This document shows, one piece after another, positions 1 through 6,145 of a stretch of DNA of 6,562 nt. The position numbers and the translations under genes are program-made. Origin of the DNA: an uncultured Anaerolineaceae bacterium (GTDB lineage Bacteria; Chloroflexota; Anaerolineae; Anaerolineales; Anaerolineaceae); contig CALESS010000388.1 of NCBI GenBank assembly GCA_937907495.1, positions 1-6,562 on the forward strand. The letters run 5' to 3'. The stretch's first letter is position 1; each line of letters begins with the position of its first letter. The notes beneath the pieces are model-generated. The model ran no database searches. It was not told the origin of the DNA and was given only the letters and a program-made list of their open reading frames with translations.

Positions 1-2298
1 TACCTGCTCACGGGTACCGCGAAGTTTATTGATGACATCGTAATTCCGGGTATGCTGCATGCGGCCTTTTACCGCAGCGATTATGCCCACGCCCGCATCA
101 CCAGGCTGGATGTCTCGGAAGCCCGCAAACGGCCGGGCGTGGTGGCCGTCTTTACGGCGGAAGATTTTGGCGATTACTGGAAACCCGGCCCCTTGCAGGT
201 TCCGCCACCCACCGCCATCGCCGGCGCCCAATTCAATGCCCGCCCCCTGCTGCCGATCGCCAAGGACAAAATTCGCTTCTCCGGTGAACCGGTGGCCGTC
301 ATCATCGCCACCAGCCGGTATATTGCAGAAGATGCCTTCGACGATATCATTTTCGAAGTGGAACCCCTGCCCGGCGTCTGCGACCTGGAAAAAGCGTGGG
401 AAGATACTTCCGTTCTTGTTCATGATGACCTCCCCTCCAATATGGCCGCTCTCGTCCGGCAAGAAGCAGGCAATTACGAAGAAGCCCGCAAAAACGCAGA
501 CCTGGTGATCAACCGGCGCATGTTGGTTGAACATGTGGGCGGCATCGCCATGGAAAACCGAGGTTTTGTCGTCAACTGGGATGAGCGCGAGCAGGAAATG
601 ACCGTCTGGTCCACCACCCAGGCTCCCCTGCCCTTGCGGGGTTCCATAGCCCGCAACATGAACCTGGTGGAGAACCAGGTGCGCGTCATCACCCCGTATA
701 TTGGCGGTGGTTTCGGCCCCAAGGTTATGAGCTCCCAGGCAGATGATGTGCTGTTGCCCTGGATCTCCATGAAGTTGAAAGCCCCCATCAAGTGGATTGA
801 GGATCGGCGCGAAAACTTCCTGGCCACCACCTCCGAGCGCGACCAGGTTCATTACTGTGAGCTGGCAGTCAAGAAGGATGGAACCATCCTCGGCTTCAAA
901 GACACCTTCTACCACAACACGGGCGCCTACAACCCCTACGGCATGACCGTACCGCTCAATACGCAAGCCCATACCGTCAGTAATTACCGGGTTCCCAACT
1001 TCGCCACGGAAATCCGCATGGTTTTCACCACCCAGATGGTGGTCAGCCCGGTGCGCGGCGCAGGCCGTTCGCAGGGTGTACACGTCATGGAACGCATGCT
1101 GGATTTTGCTGCCCGTGAGTTGAACATCACCCCCGCAGAGATCCGCCTCAAGAATTTGCTCGTCCCGGAAGAATTCCCCCGCCCGTCTGGCATCATCGGC
1201 CAGGATTTTGTGGAAGGCGTGTTGGATAGCGGCAACTACCTGGCCAACCTGGAATTAGCCATGGAGATGATCGAGTACGACAAGTTCATCAACGAGGTTC
1301 AACCCCAGGCGCGTAAAGAAGGCCGGCGGCTGGGGATTGGCGTGGTCACCTTTACCGAAGGAACCTCCGTTGGCCCCTATGAAGGCGCCAAAGTCACCAT
1401 CGGCTCCAATGGCAAGGTCAGTTTTGCGACGGGCATCAGCACCCAGGGCCAGGGACACTTCACCGTTTATGCCCAGATCGTGGCGGATATGTTGACCGTA
1501 CGGGTTGAAGATGTAAACGTCATTACAGGCGATACCAACTACTTCGCCTGGGGCGCTGGCACGTTTGCCAGCCGGGGTGCAGCCCTGGTGGGTACTGCCA
1601 CCTATTACGCCTGTCAGAAGATCCTGGAAAAGATTTACGCCACCTCATCCAAAATGTTCGGTGTTCCCGCCGAAGAAATTGCCCTGGAAGATGGCTGTGT
1701 ATTCGTCAAGAGCCAACCAGAAAAGAAAGTCACCCTGGGTGAACTGGCTGGCAGAGCCAACCCCTCGCGCGGTGTCATCGAACCCGGCGTCGAACCCGGC
1801 CTGGAAGCCACCGCCTATTACGCCCCGCCTCATGGCGCCACTGGCTCCGGCGCAGGCGCAATGATCGTGGAAGTGGACCCGGAATCATTCAAGGTCAAGA
1901 TTCAGCGTTTCGTGATCGTCCATGACTGCGGAACGGTGATCAACCCCCTGCTGCTGGATGGTCAAATTCAAGGCGCCGTCTCCATGGGTGTCGGCAACGC
2001 CTTCTACGAACGCCTGGCCTACGATCCGGATGGCCAATTGCTGACGGCTTCCTTCATGGATTACCTCATCCCCCAGGCGACCGACATGCCGCCCAAAATG
2101 GAATTGGGCCATGGCCATACCCGTAGCCCATTGAACCCGCTGGGGTTAAAGGGTGTGGGAGAAGCCGGCGTGCTGCCCGTTCCGCCTGCCTTTGCCCAGG
2201 CTGTAGAAAATGCCTTCCCGGAGGTTTCCATGGAGATTCTGGAATCCAATCTTAGCCCGAGCATTTTGTACCACTACTATCAGAACGCTAAAAAATAG
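1..2298 (+). CDS. Molybdenum hydroxylase large (molybdopterin-binding) subunit, CoxL/xanthine dehydrogenase family, 5'-partial
   Basis: The frame is open from base 1. The residues before the first ATG (base 52) read YLLTGTAKFIDDIVIPG, the usual N-terminal LTG-x-[AG]-x-[FY]-x-DD block of this family, so that ATG is internal and perhaps 20-30 residues are missing upstream. The window holds 765 residues. Molybdopterin cytosine dinucleotide-binding motifs are visible, counting codon 1 at base 1: GGGFGPK (235-241), QGQGH (482-486) and GTFASRGA. The active-site loop SPVRGAGR includes Arg352, and GVGEAG carries the presumed catalytic Glu721. The family hydroxylates aldehydes or N-heterocycles, or oxidises CO, using water as the oxygen source, together with a 2Fe-2S and an FAD subunit. 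The loop lacks the AYxCSFR signature of true (form I) CO dehydrogenase, so CO is unlikely. The nearby nucleobase permease suggests a purine or pyrimidine, which is inference. The family call is very secure; the substrate is unknown. Confidence 0.95.
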   Translation, partial: YLLTGTAKFIDDIVIPGMLHAAFYRSDYAHARITRLDVSEARKRPGVVAVFTAEDFGDYWKPGPLQVPPPTAIAGAQFNARPLLPIAKDKIRFSGEPVAVIIATSRYIAEDAFDDIIFEVEPLPGVCDLEKAWEDTSVLVHDDLPSNMAALVRQEAGNYEEARKNADLVINRRMLVEHVGGIAMENRGFVVNWDEREQEMTVWSTTQAPLPLRGSIARNMNLVENQVRVITPYIGGGFGPKVMSSQADDVLLPWISMKLKAPIKWIEDRRENFLATTSERDQVHYCELAVKKDGTILGFKDTFYHNTGAYNPYGMTVPLNTQAHTVSNYRVPNFATEIRMVFTTQMVVSPVRGAGRSQGVHVMERMLDFAARELNITPAEIRLKNLLVPEEFPRPSGIIGQDFVEGVLDSGNYLANLELAMEMIEYDKFINEVQPQARKEGRRLGIGVVTFTEGTSVGPYEGAKVTIGSNGKVSFATGISTQGQGHFTVYAQIVADMLTVRVEDVNVITGDTNYFAWGAGTFASRGAALVGTATYYACQKILEKIYATSSKMFGVPAEEIALEDGCVFVKSQPEKKVTLGELAGRANPSRGVIEPGVEPGLEATAYYAPPHGATGSGAGAMIVEVDPESFKVKIQRFVIVHDCGTVINPLLLDGQIQGAVSMGVGNAFYERLAYDPDGQLLTASFMDYLIPQATDMPPKMELGHGHTRSPLNPLGLKGVGEAGVLPVPPAFAQAVENAFPEVSMEILESNLSPSILYHYYQNAKK

Positions 2299-2346
2299 CA
2301 ATTTCAGGGCACTGTATCAGTACCTGTAAATCCGCATTCATCTCTT

Positions 2347-2353
2347 AAGGAGG
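2347..2353 (+). promoter_or_regulatory. Ribosome binding site of the CoxG-like gene
   Basis: AAGGAGG is a near-perfect Shine-Dalgarno sequence 11 bases before the ATG at 2365. It fixes that start. No terminator hairpin is visible in the 66-base gap after the hydroxylase gene, so the two genes are probably co-transcribed. Confidence 0.8.
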
Positions 2354-2364
2354 CTCGTTTCAGA

Positions 2365-2988
2365 ATGAAAATAGAAGGCGAACATATTTTTAAAGGCCCA
2401 CGAAAAGTCGTTTATGAAATGTTTAACGACCCCAATGTCCTTGCTACCGCCGTTCCGGGTATGCAAAAACTAGTCAAGACCGATGAACAGCATTACGAAG
2501 GTGTCATCAACCTGCGCATCGGTCCCGTATCCGGCACGTTTGCCGGTGTGCTGGCAATTACCGATGAAATGCCCCCCGAAAGCTGCACCCTGACCGTAGA
2601 TGGCAAAGGTGCTCCCGGTTATGCCCGCGGGGTGGGCAAAGTTCACTTCACCGAACAGGCAGATGGCACCACCCTGCTCAACTATTCGGGAGATGTGACC
2701 ATCGGCGGAACCCTTGCCAGTGTTGGTCAACGCATGATTGACAGCGTTGCAAAATCCATGATTAAAACCGCATTCGAAACATTAGACAAAACATTAGAGG
2801 CGAAAATGGCAGAAATTGAAACCGGCGAAAAAGTTGAAATCAAATCCACCACCACGGAAGATTTTGCAAAAAGCGTAGCCAAAGACCAAATGAAGGGTTT
2901 AATGCAAGTAGCAGAGTTCCGCATGTTGATTTACGTCATCCCGGTAGCCATCGTTTTACTGGTGCTGGCCCTGCTCTTGGGCAAATAG
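2365..2988 (+). CDS. CoxG-like SRPBCC protein with C-terminal membrane anchor
   Basis: The 207-residue protein starts MKIEGEHIFKGPRK, the typical opening of CO dehydrogenase subunit G (CoxG) family proteins. Further family blocks are DPNVLATAVPG (22-32), IGPVSGTF (52-59) and GGTLASVGQRMID (114-126). Together they form an SRPBCC (START-like) hydrophobic-ligand fold over about residues 1-145. A charged, probably flexible linker follows (about 146-185, rich in Glu, Lys and Thr). A single hydrophobic helix (187-206) then runs to the C-terminus, which suggests a tail-anchored protein with the domain in the cytoplasm. CoxG proteins attach molybdenum CO dehydrogenase to the membrane, and work on mycobacteria reports that CoxG supplies menaquinone as electron acceptor. 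A similar role for the upstream hydroxylase is inferred from gene adjacency. It could instead help assembly of the enzyme. The start is set by the AAGGAGG at 2347-2353. Confidence 0.9.
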   Translation: MKIEGEHIFKGPRKVVYEMFNDPNVLATAVPGMQKLVKTDEQHYEGVINLRIGPVSGTFAGVLAITDEMPPESCTLTVDGKGAPGYARGVGKVHFTEQADGTTLLNYSGDVTIGGTLASVGQRMIDSVAKSMIKTAFETLDKTLEAKMAEIETGEKVEIKSTTTEDFAKSVAKDQMKGLMQVAEFRMLIYVIPVAIVLLVLALLLGK

Positions 2989-3020
2989 GCGCATTTACCG
3001 GTCAGTTTTTCAACAGGTAC

Positions 3021-3048
3021 TTGACAAATGATGTATTATATATACATC
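3021..3048 (+). promoter_or_regulatory. Candidate promoter of the permease gene
   Basis: A perfect -35 box TTGACA lies at 3021-3026, followed by a very AT-rich stretch. The best -10 candidates are imperfect: TATACA at 3041-3046 (14-base spacer) or TACATC at 3043-3048 (16-base spacer). The 5/6 match TATTAT at 3034-3039 is too close to the -35 box. A promoter here would give a leader of about 150 bases. The location is plausible, but the exact -10 box is unsure. Confidence 0.5.
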
Positions 3049-3054
3049 CATTTG
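3025..3054 (+). repeat. Interrupted palindrome overlapping the promoter, possible operator
   Basis: Two nested inverted repeats share almost the same centre. CAAATG (3025-3030) matches CATTTG (3049-3054), and ATGTAT (3031-3036) matches ATACAT (3042-3047). One unpaired C at 3048 offsets the outer pair. The element covers the space between the -35 box and the likely -10 box, where a dimeric repressor would block transcription. It has no GC-rich stem and no T-tract, so it is not a terminator. Operator function is inference. Confidence 0.45.
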
Positions 3055-3201
3055 TGAGGAAATCATTAAAAACGGAGGTGTTTATCGAGAAAAGGTGAAC
3101 TGGGTCTCGTAGTTTATTTAAGTAGACTCAACGAAGCAGGAAACACTCGATTGTCATTTCATTAGGCCGAACCATCATCTCACGAAAGAAGGATTTGACT
3201 T
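3055..3201 (+). other. Long untranslated leader of the permease gene, with an orphan Shine-Dalgarno
   Basis: This non-coding stretch holds a strong GGAGGTG at 3074-3080 that serves no long gene. Only tiny frames follow: GTG at 3078 (6 codons, stop TGA 3096-3098) and GTG at 3095 (5 codons, stop TAG 3110-3112), which overlap each other. A weak hairpin can form between TGGGTCT (3101-3107) and AGACTCA (3124-3130), with one G-U pair and a 16-base loop. I found no known purine riboswitch core. The leader may be regulatory, but nothing here proves it. Confidence 0.35.
3187..3193 (+). promoter_or_regulatory. Ribosome binding site of the permease gene
   Basis: AGAAGGA lies 8 bases before the ATG at 3202. 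An in-frame TGA at 3196-3198 rules out any earlier start, so this ATG is the first possible one. Confidence 0.75.
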
Positions 3202-4626
3202 ATGGCATCTGAAACGAAAGTACTGGGCTATCTTCCTCAAGATACCCCGCCATTTGGTAGAATGCTCCTGTTGGGCTTCCAGCATGTGCTTACCATGTTC
3301 CCGGCAACCGTTTTGTGCGCCCTCCTCATGCACTTTGATGTCTCAACGGTCTTGACCATCACCGGTCTGGGAACCATCGTTGCCTTACTAGGCTCCAAGT
3401 TCGCCATCAACACCTACATCCCCCTGTATTACGGCTCCAGCTTCGCCTACATTGCAGCCGTAACCTCGGTCATCATGCAAATGGAACCCGATCTGGCCTT
3501 CGGCGCTGTTGCCTCCCCAGCCTCGATTTCCGTCGTCACCGCCGGCTTTATCGTCACCGGTACCATCAATATCCTGGTGGGCTTGCTGATCCGTGTTACG
3601 GGTGGCAAAGAGAGCCTGGATAAAATCCTGCCCGCTGAAATCACCGGCTCCGTCGCGATCGTCATCGGTATTGGGCTTGCCTACACCGCCCTGACCATGG
3701 CTTCTGGCACCTGCTGCGGCATTGATCCTGTTGCCGCCCCCGGCCTTACCCTCACCTGGTGGCTGGCTGCCCTCGTCACCTTCCTGGCGGCCGTGCTCTT
3801 CTCGGTCTACTTGCAGGGCAAGGGCTTCATCGGCATGCTCCCCATCTTGTTGGCCATGATCTTGGGCTATGTGGTTGCCATTCCCCTCGGCCTGATTGAT
3901 TTCTCCACCATCGGCGCCAGCGGCTGGCTCACCGTTCCAAAAATTGTCTTCCCCTCCTTCACCAGCGTACTGACCCCCACCGCCCTCATCGGTATCGGTG
4001 TGATGGCGATCGCCACCATCCCGGAATCCACTGCCCACCTGTACCAGATCGGTCTGTATGTTGATCACCTGGCCGAAGAACAGGGCCGTGAGAAACCCGG
4101 CCTCTCCCGCTACATCGGCCTCAACCTGATGCTCGACGGTTTAAACGACCTGGTGAACGGCCTCTTCGGTTCCACCGCCGGCACCAACTACGGTGAGAAC
4201 AACTCCCTGATGGTCATCACCCGCAACTACTCCGGCCCGGCCCTCATTACGGCTGGCGCCATCGCCGTGGTCCTTGGCTTCATCGGCCCACTGCGCGACA
4301 TCATCTACAGCATCCCCACTGCCGTCACCGGCGGCCTGGCGATCTATCTGTATGGTGTCATTGGCGTTCAGGGTATTGCGCTCATGATGGCGGAAAAAGT
4401 TGACCTGTTCGATCCCGGTAAACTTGCCATCGTCGCCCTGATCCTCGTGGTCGGCATCGGCGGCAACATCGGCTATAACGGCAACCTGCCAATCCCGTTG
4501 CTCGAGGGTGTCTTCCCCTTTGGCTGGCCGGCGATTGCAACCGCCGCTGTCCTGGGCATCCTGGTCAACCTGATCTTCGTCTTCATCAAACCGCCCAAAG
4601 TGCGCGCGACGGACGTTCTTAACTAA
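3202..4626 (+). CDS. NCS2 family nucleobase permease (uracil/xanthine type)
   Basis: This 474-residue integral membrane protein is rich in hydrophobic helices and fits the 14-segment UraA fold in length. It is a cation- or proton-coupled importer of uracil, xanthine or related bases in the inner membrane. The TM1 motif FQH is at 26-28. The ligand-site pattern E-x3-H appears as Glu275/His279, which matches Glu241/His245 of E. coli UraA, and Glu332 matches UraA Glu290. The NAT signature reads ENNSLMVITR (332-341) within NYGENN. A Glu at its first position is typical of the uracil group, whereas xanthine/urate carriers usually have Gln. The fourth position is Ser where the family has Gly. Codons are strongly biased to C-ending forms, which hints at good expression. 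Its position just after the molybdenum hydroxylase and CoxG-like genes suggests that it imports their substrate, which is inference. Confidence 0.93.
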   Translation: MASETKVLGYLPQDTPPFGRMLLLGFQHVLTMFPATVLCALLMHFDVSTVLTITGLGTIVALLGSKFAINTYIPLYYGSSFAYIAAVTSVIMQMEPDLAFGAVASPASISVVTAGFIVTGTINILVGLLIRVTGGKESLDKILPAEITGSVAIVIGIGLAYTALTMASGTCCGIDPVAAPGLTLTWWLAALVTFLAAVLFSVYLQGKGFIGMLPILLAMILGYVVAIPLGLIDFSTIGASGWLTVPKIVFPSFTSVLTPTALIGIGVMAIATIPESTAHLYQIGLYVDHLAEEQGREKPGLSRYIGLNLMLDGLNDLVNGLFGSTAGTNYGENNSLMVITRNYSGPALITAGAIAVVLGFIGPLRDIIYSIPTAVTGGLAIYLYGVIGVQGIALMMAEKVDLFDPGKLAIVALILVVGIGGNIGYNGNLPIPLLEGVFPFGWPAIATAAVLGILVNLIFVFIKPPKVRATDVLN

Positions 4627-4657
4627 CCTTTAGCTAACAGCATTTTTGAACGATCAA

Positions 4658-4698
4658 TGCTCCCCAATGCCTGATTTCATTGGGGAGCAAAGTTTTTT
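4658..4698 (+). terminator. Intrinsic terminator after the permease gene
   Basis: A perfect 12-bp stem pairs 4658-4669 (TGCTCCCCAATG) with 4678-4689 (CATTGGGGAGCA) around an 8-base loop. Three bases later comes a run of six T (4693-4698). The hairpin starts 31 bases after the permease stop codon. There is no T-run on the other side, so it acts on + strand transcripts only. It separates the permease unit from the genes that follow. Confidence 0.93.
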
Positions 4699-4707
4699 CC
4701 CTTCGGG

Positions 4708-4713
4708 TATAAT
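4708..4713 (+). promoter_or_regulatory. -10 box of the NmrA-like gene promoter
   Basis: A perfect TATAAT lies 24 bases before the ATG at 4738, which predicts a transcript start near 4720 and a very short leader. No good -35 box is present. The expected position (about 4685-4690, GAGCAA) falls in the right arm of the upstream terminator. The placement directly after a terminator supports a real promoter. Confidence 0.6.
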
Positions 4714-4737
4714 CGGAACCTCCAGAGAAAATTGTCC

Positions 4738-5586
4738 ATGATCCTACTCACAGGCGCAGCAGGTAAAACCGGTCGGGCAGTACTGAATGCCCTTAAGCAA
4801 AAAGGTGCAGAGGTCAAAGCCTTCGTTCGCAGCGAAAAACAGGCAGCAGATATCCATGCTGCCACCCATGCACCGGTGCACGTGGGCGACCTGCGGGTTG
4901 GAAAATCGCTTGCGGCGGCATTGAGCGGCGTGGATGTCATCTACTTTATCTGCCCGAATATGGCCCCGGATGAACTGGAAATTGGGCAAAATTTGCTCAC
5001 CCTGGCGAAAGCCAAAGGTGTTACCCGCATCGTCTACCATTCTGTCCTCCACCCCCAGGTGGAAGCCATGCCGCACCACTGGCAGAAGCTGCGGCTGGAA
5101 GAAGCGATCTTCACCTCCGGCCTCGATTTCACCATCCTGCAGCCCTGCGCTTACATGCAGAACATCTTGCAATATTGGGAAAAAATCACCACCGAAGGAA
5201 TCTACGAAGTTCCCTATGCCACATCGGCCCGCATTTCGATCGTAAACTTGGAGGATGTGGCCCAGGCGGCTGCCGGGGTACTCGTTGAGTCCCAACATTC
5301 GGGCGCCATTTATGAGCTGGCTGGCCCCCAGCCCCTCAGCCAGGAGGAAGTCGCCCAAATCATCGGCCAGCGCAGTGGTCGTCCTGTTCACGCCCGCCTG
5401 CTGGATCGCAATCAGTGGGCAGAAAACGCCTCGAAGGCCGGCATGGGCGATTACCAGCGCAATACCCTGTTGAGGATGTTTGAATACTACGAGCAGTTTG
5501 GCCTGGTTGGCAACTCCACCGTGCTGGAAATGCTGCTCAAAAGACCCGCAACATCATTTGCAGAATTTGTAGAACGCCAGTTGTAA
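4738..5586 (+). CDS. NmrA-like NAD(P)-binding atypical short-chain dehydrogenase
   Basis: The protein has 282 residues from the ATG at 4738. A TTG six bases upstream is in frame, but the family normally opens MI-L-[VL]-TG as here, so the ATG is preferred. The Shine-Dalgarno is weak (AGAG at 4724-4727). The Rossmann glycine motif GAAGKTG is at residues 6-12, with the FVR block near residue 30 after the second strand, as in NADP-binding NmrA proteins. The block YHSVLHPQ (100-107), then HHWQK (113-117) and TILQPCAYMQN, are hallmarks of the NmrA/HSCARG-like group. The usual SDR catalytic Tyr of YxxxK is replaced by His113 with Lys117. Members act as redox sensors or as reductases/isomerases on unknown substrates, so the reaction cannot be named. 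It is probably transcribed separately from the permease, possibly together with the next two genes. Confidence 0.88.
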   Translation: MILLTGAAGKTGRAVLNALKQKGAEVKAFVRSEKQAADIHAATHAPVHVGDLRVGKSLAAALSGVDVIYFICPNMAPDELEIGQNLLTLAKAKGVTRIVYHSVLHPQVEAMPHHWQKLRLEEAIFTSGLDFTILQPCAYMQNILQYWEKITTEGIYEVPYATSARISIVNLEDVAQAAAGVLVESQHSGAIYELAGPQPLSQEEVAQIIGQRSGRPVHARLLDRNQWAENASKAGMGDYQRNTLLRMFEYYEQFGLVGNSTVLEMLLKRPATSFAEFVERQL

Positions 5587-5623
5587 TTTTTCCGCAATCA
5601 TTTTTAATGATCTTGAAATCAGA

Positions 5624-5629
5624 AAAGGA
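5624..5629 (+). promoter_or_regulatory. Ribosome binding site deciding the start of the unknown soluble gene
   Basis: AAAGGA is 9 bases before the ATG at 5639 but only 3 bases before the in-frame ATG at 5633. The later ATG is therefore the better start. Confidence 0.55.
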
Positions 5630-5638
5630 TGGATGTTT

Positions 5639-6145
5639 ATGGATAAGAAAAAAAGTCAGAATTGGAATTTTACTTTTGAAGCCCTGCCAATTTTGTTTCA
5701 CAGCCAGACCAACGAGTTCATCAAATTTATTCGCAAAGATGGCGTCAAATTCCTCCAATTTTGGTGGAACCACGTTGGCGACAAGCTGCCAGAAGAAAAA
5801 AGGATGACCCCCACCAGTATGGCGGTGGAACTGGAAGAGATTGATAAGAACACCCAACTGGTCTTTATCACTCTCCCCAGCCCGCGGGAGGATGGCGATG
5901 CCTATTTTGTGGCTTGCCTGGCCAAACCCGAAAAACGATTCTCGATCGTCCGCTTACCGAATTCCCGCATGTTTGTCCTCTACCGGGATGATAAAGTTGA
6001 CCAGCCTCACCGCACAAATTTTGGCGAATTAACCCCCCGCGCCCGCTTTCGGCCGCTGGGCGTGGGTTTAAACCCCACCAAACAAGATTTCAAACGCATC
6101 GTCAAGCAAAAAATTGCCGGTAAAGTGAAAGGCGGATCGAAATGA
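5639..6145 (+). CDS. Hypothetical basic soluble protein
   Basis: I do not recognise this 168-residue protein. An ATG six bases upstream (5633) is in frame, but the AAAGGA at 5624-5629 favours 5639. It has no signal peptide and no membrane helix. The N-terminus (MDKKKSQNWNF) and C-terminus (KQKIAGKVKGGSK) are lysine-rich. The middle alternates hydrophobic and polar residues like a beta-rich domain: ELEEIDKNTQLVFITLP, DAYFVACLA, FSIVRLP and MFVLYRDD. A Pro/Arg-rich part follows (TPRARFRPLGVGLNPT), then a final basic helix. The start is 52 bases after the NmrA-like gene with no clear terminator between, so they may share a transcript. Its stop codon overlaps the start of the next gene (ATGA), which implies coupled translation. 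A role with the downstream membrane protein is possible but not shown. Confidence 0.75.
   Translation: MDKKKSQNWNFTFEALPILFHSQTNEFIKFIRKDGVKFLQFWWNHVGDKLPEEKRMTPTSMAVELEEIDKNTQLVFITLPSPREDGDAYFVACLAKPEKRFSIVRLPNSRMFVLYRDDKVDQPHRTNFGELTPRARFRPLGVGLNPTKQDFKRIVKQKIAGKVKGGSK
6121..6142 (+). repeat. Short near-repeat, copy 1 (copy 2 at 6261-6282)
   Basis: These 22 bases match 6261-6282 at 19 positions. Both copies are read in the same codon phase in their own genes and encode KVKG[GR]SK. Copy 1 is the C-terminus of the unknown soluble protein. Copy 2 is in the basic loop of the small membrane protein. The offset is exactly 140 bases. It may be a small duplication or chance similarity of lysine-rich coding. 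Confidence 0.5.

Noticed and set aside
52..54. ATG at 52 as the true start of the hydroxylase gene
   Set aside because: The 17 codons before it continue the conserved N-terminal block of the family in frame, so the gene starts before the window.
1..2988. Genuine aerobic CO dehydrogenase (coxL and coxG)
   Set aside because: The large subunit has RGAGR in place of the CSFR active-site signature, and a nucleobase permease follows. The CoxG family member alone does not prove CO oxidation.
2319..3021. AGTACCTGT at 2319-2327 and its reverse complement at 3013-3021, in the two intergenic regions, as a shared regulator site
   Set aside because: A single 9-base match between regions of 66 and 213 bases is not far from chance, and neither copy is itself a palindrome.
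3055..3201. Known purine (guanine/adenine/xanthine) riboswitch upstream of the permease
   Set aside because: I could not find the conserved three-way junction core or the paired loop sequences of purine riboswitches. The only hairpin seen is weak.
3388..4068. Long open frame of 226 codons on the - strand
   Set aside because: It lies wholly inside the permease gene. Its Gly/Asp/Gln-rich, low-complexity translation is what C-ending codon bias on the other strand produces. No ribosome binding site or family motif was seen.
4744..5391. Open frame of 215 codons on the - strand
   Set aside because: It is antisense to the well-supported NmrA-like gene and shows no recognisable protein motif.
5597..5611. 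Hairpin ATCATT-TTT-AATGAT after the NmrA-like gene as a terminator
   Set aside because: The stem is only 6 bp and AT-rich, and no T-tract follows. It is too weak to call.
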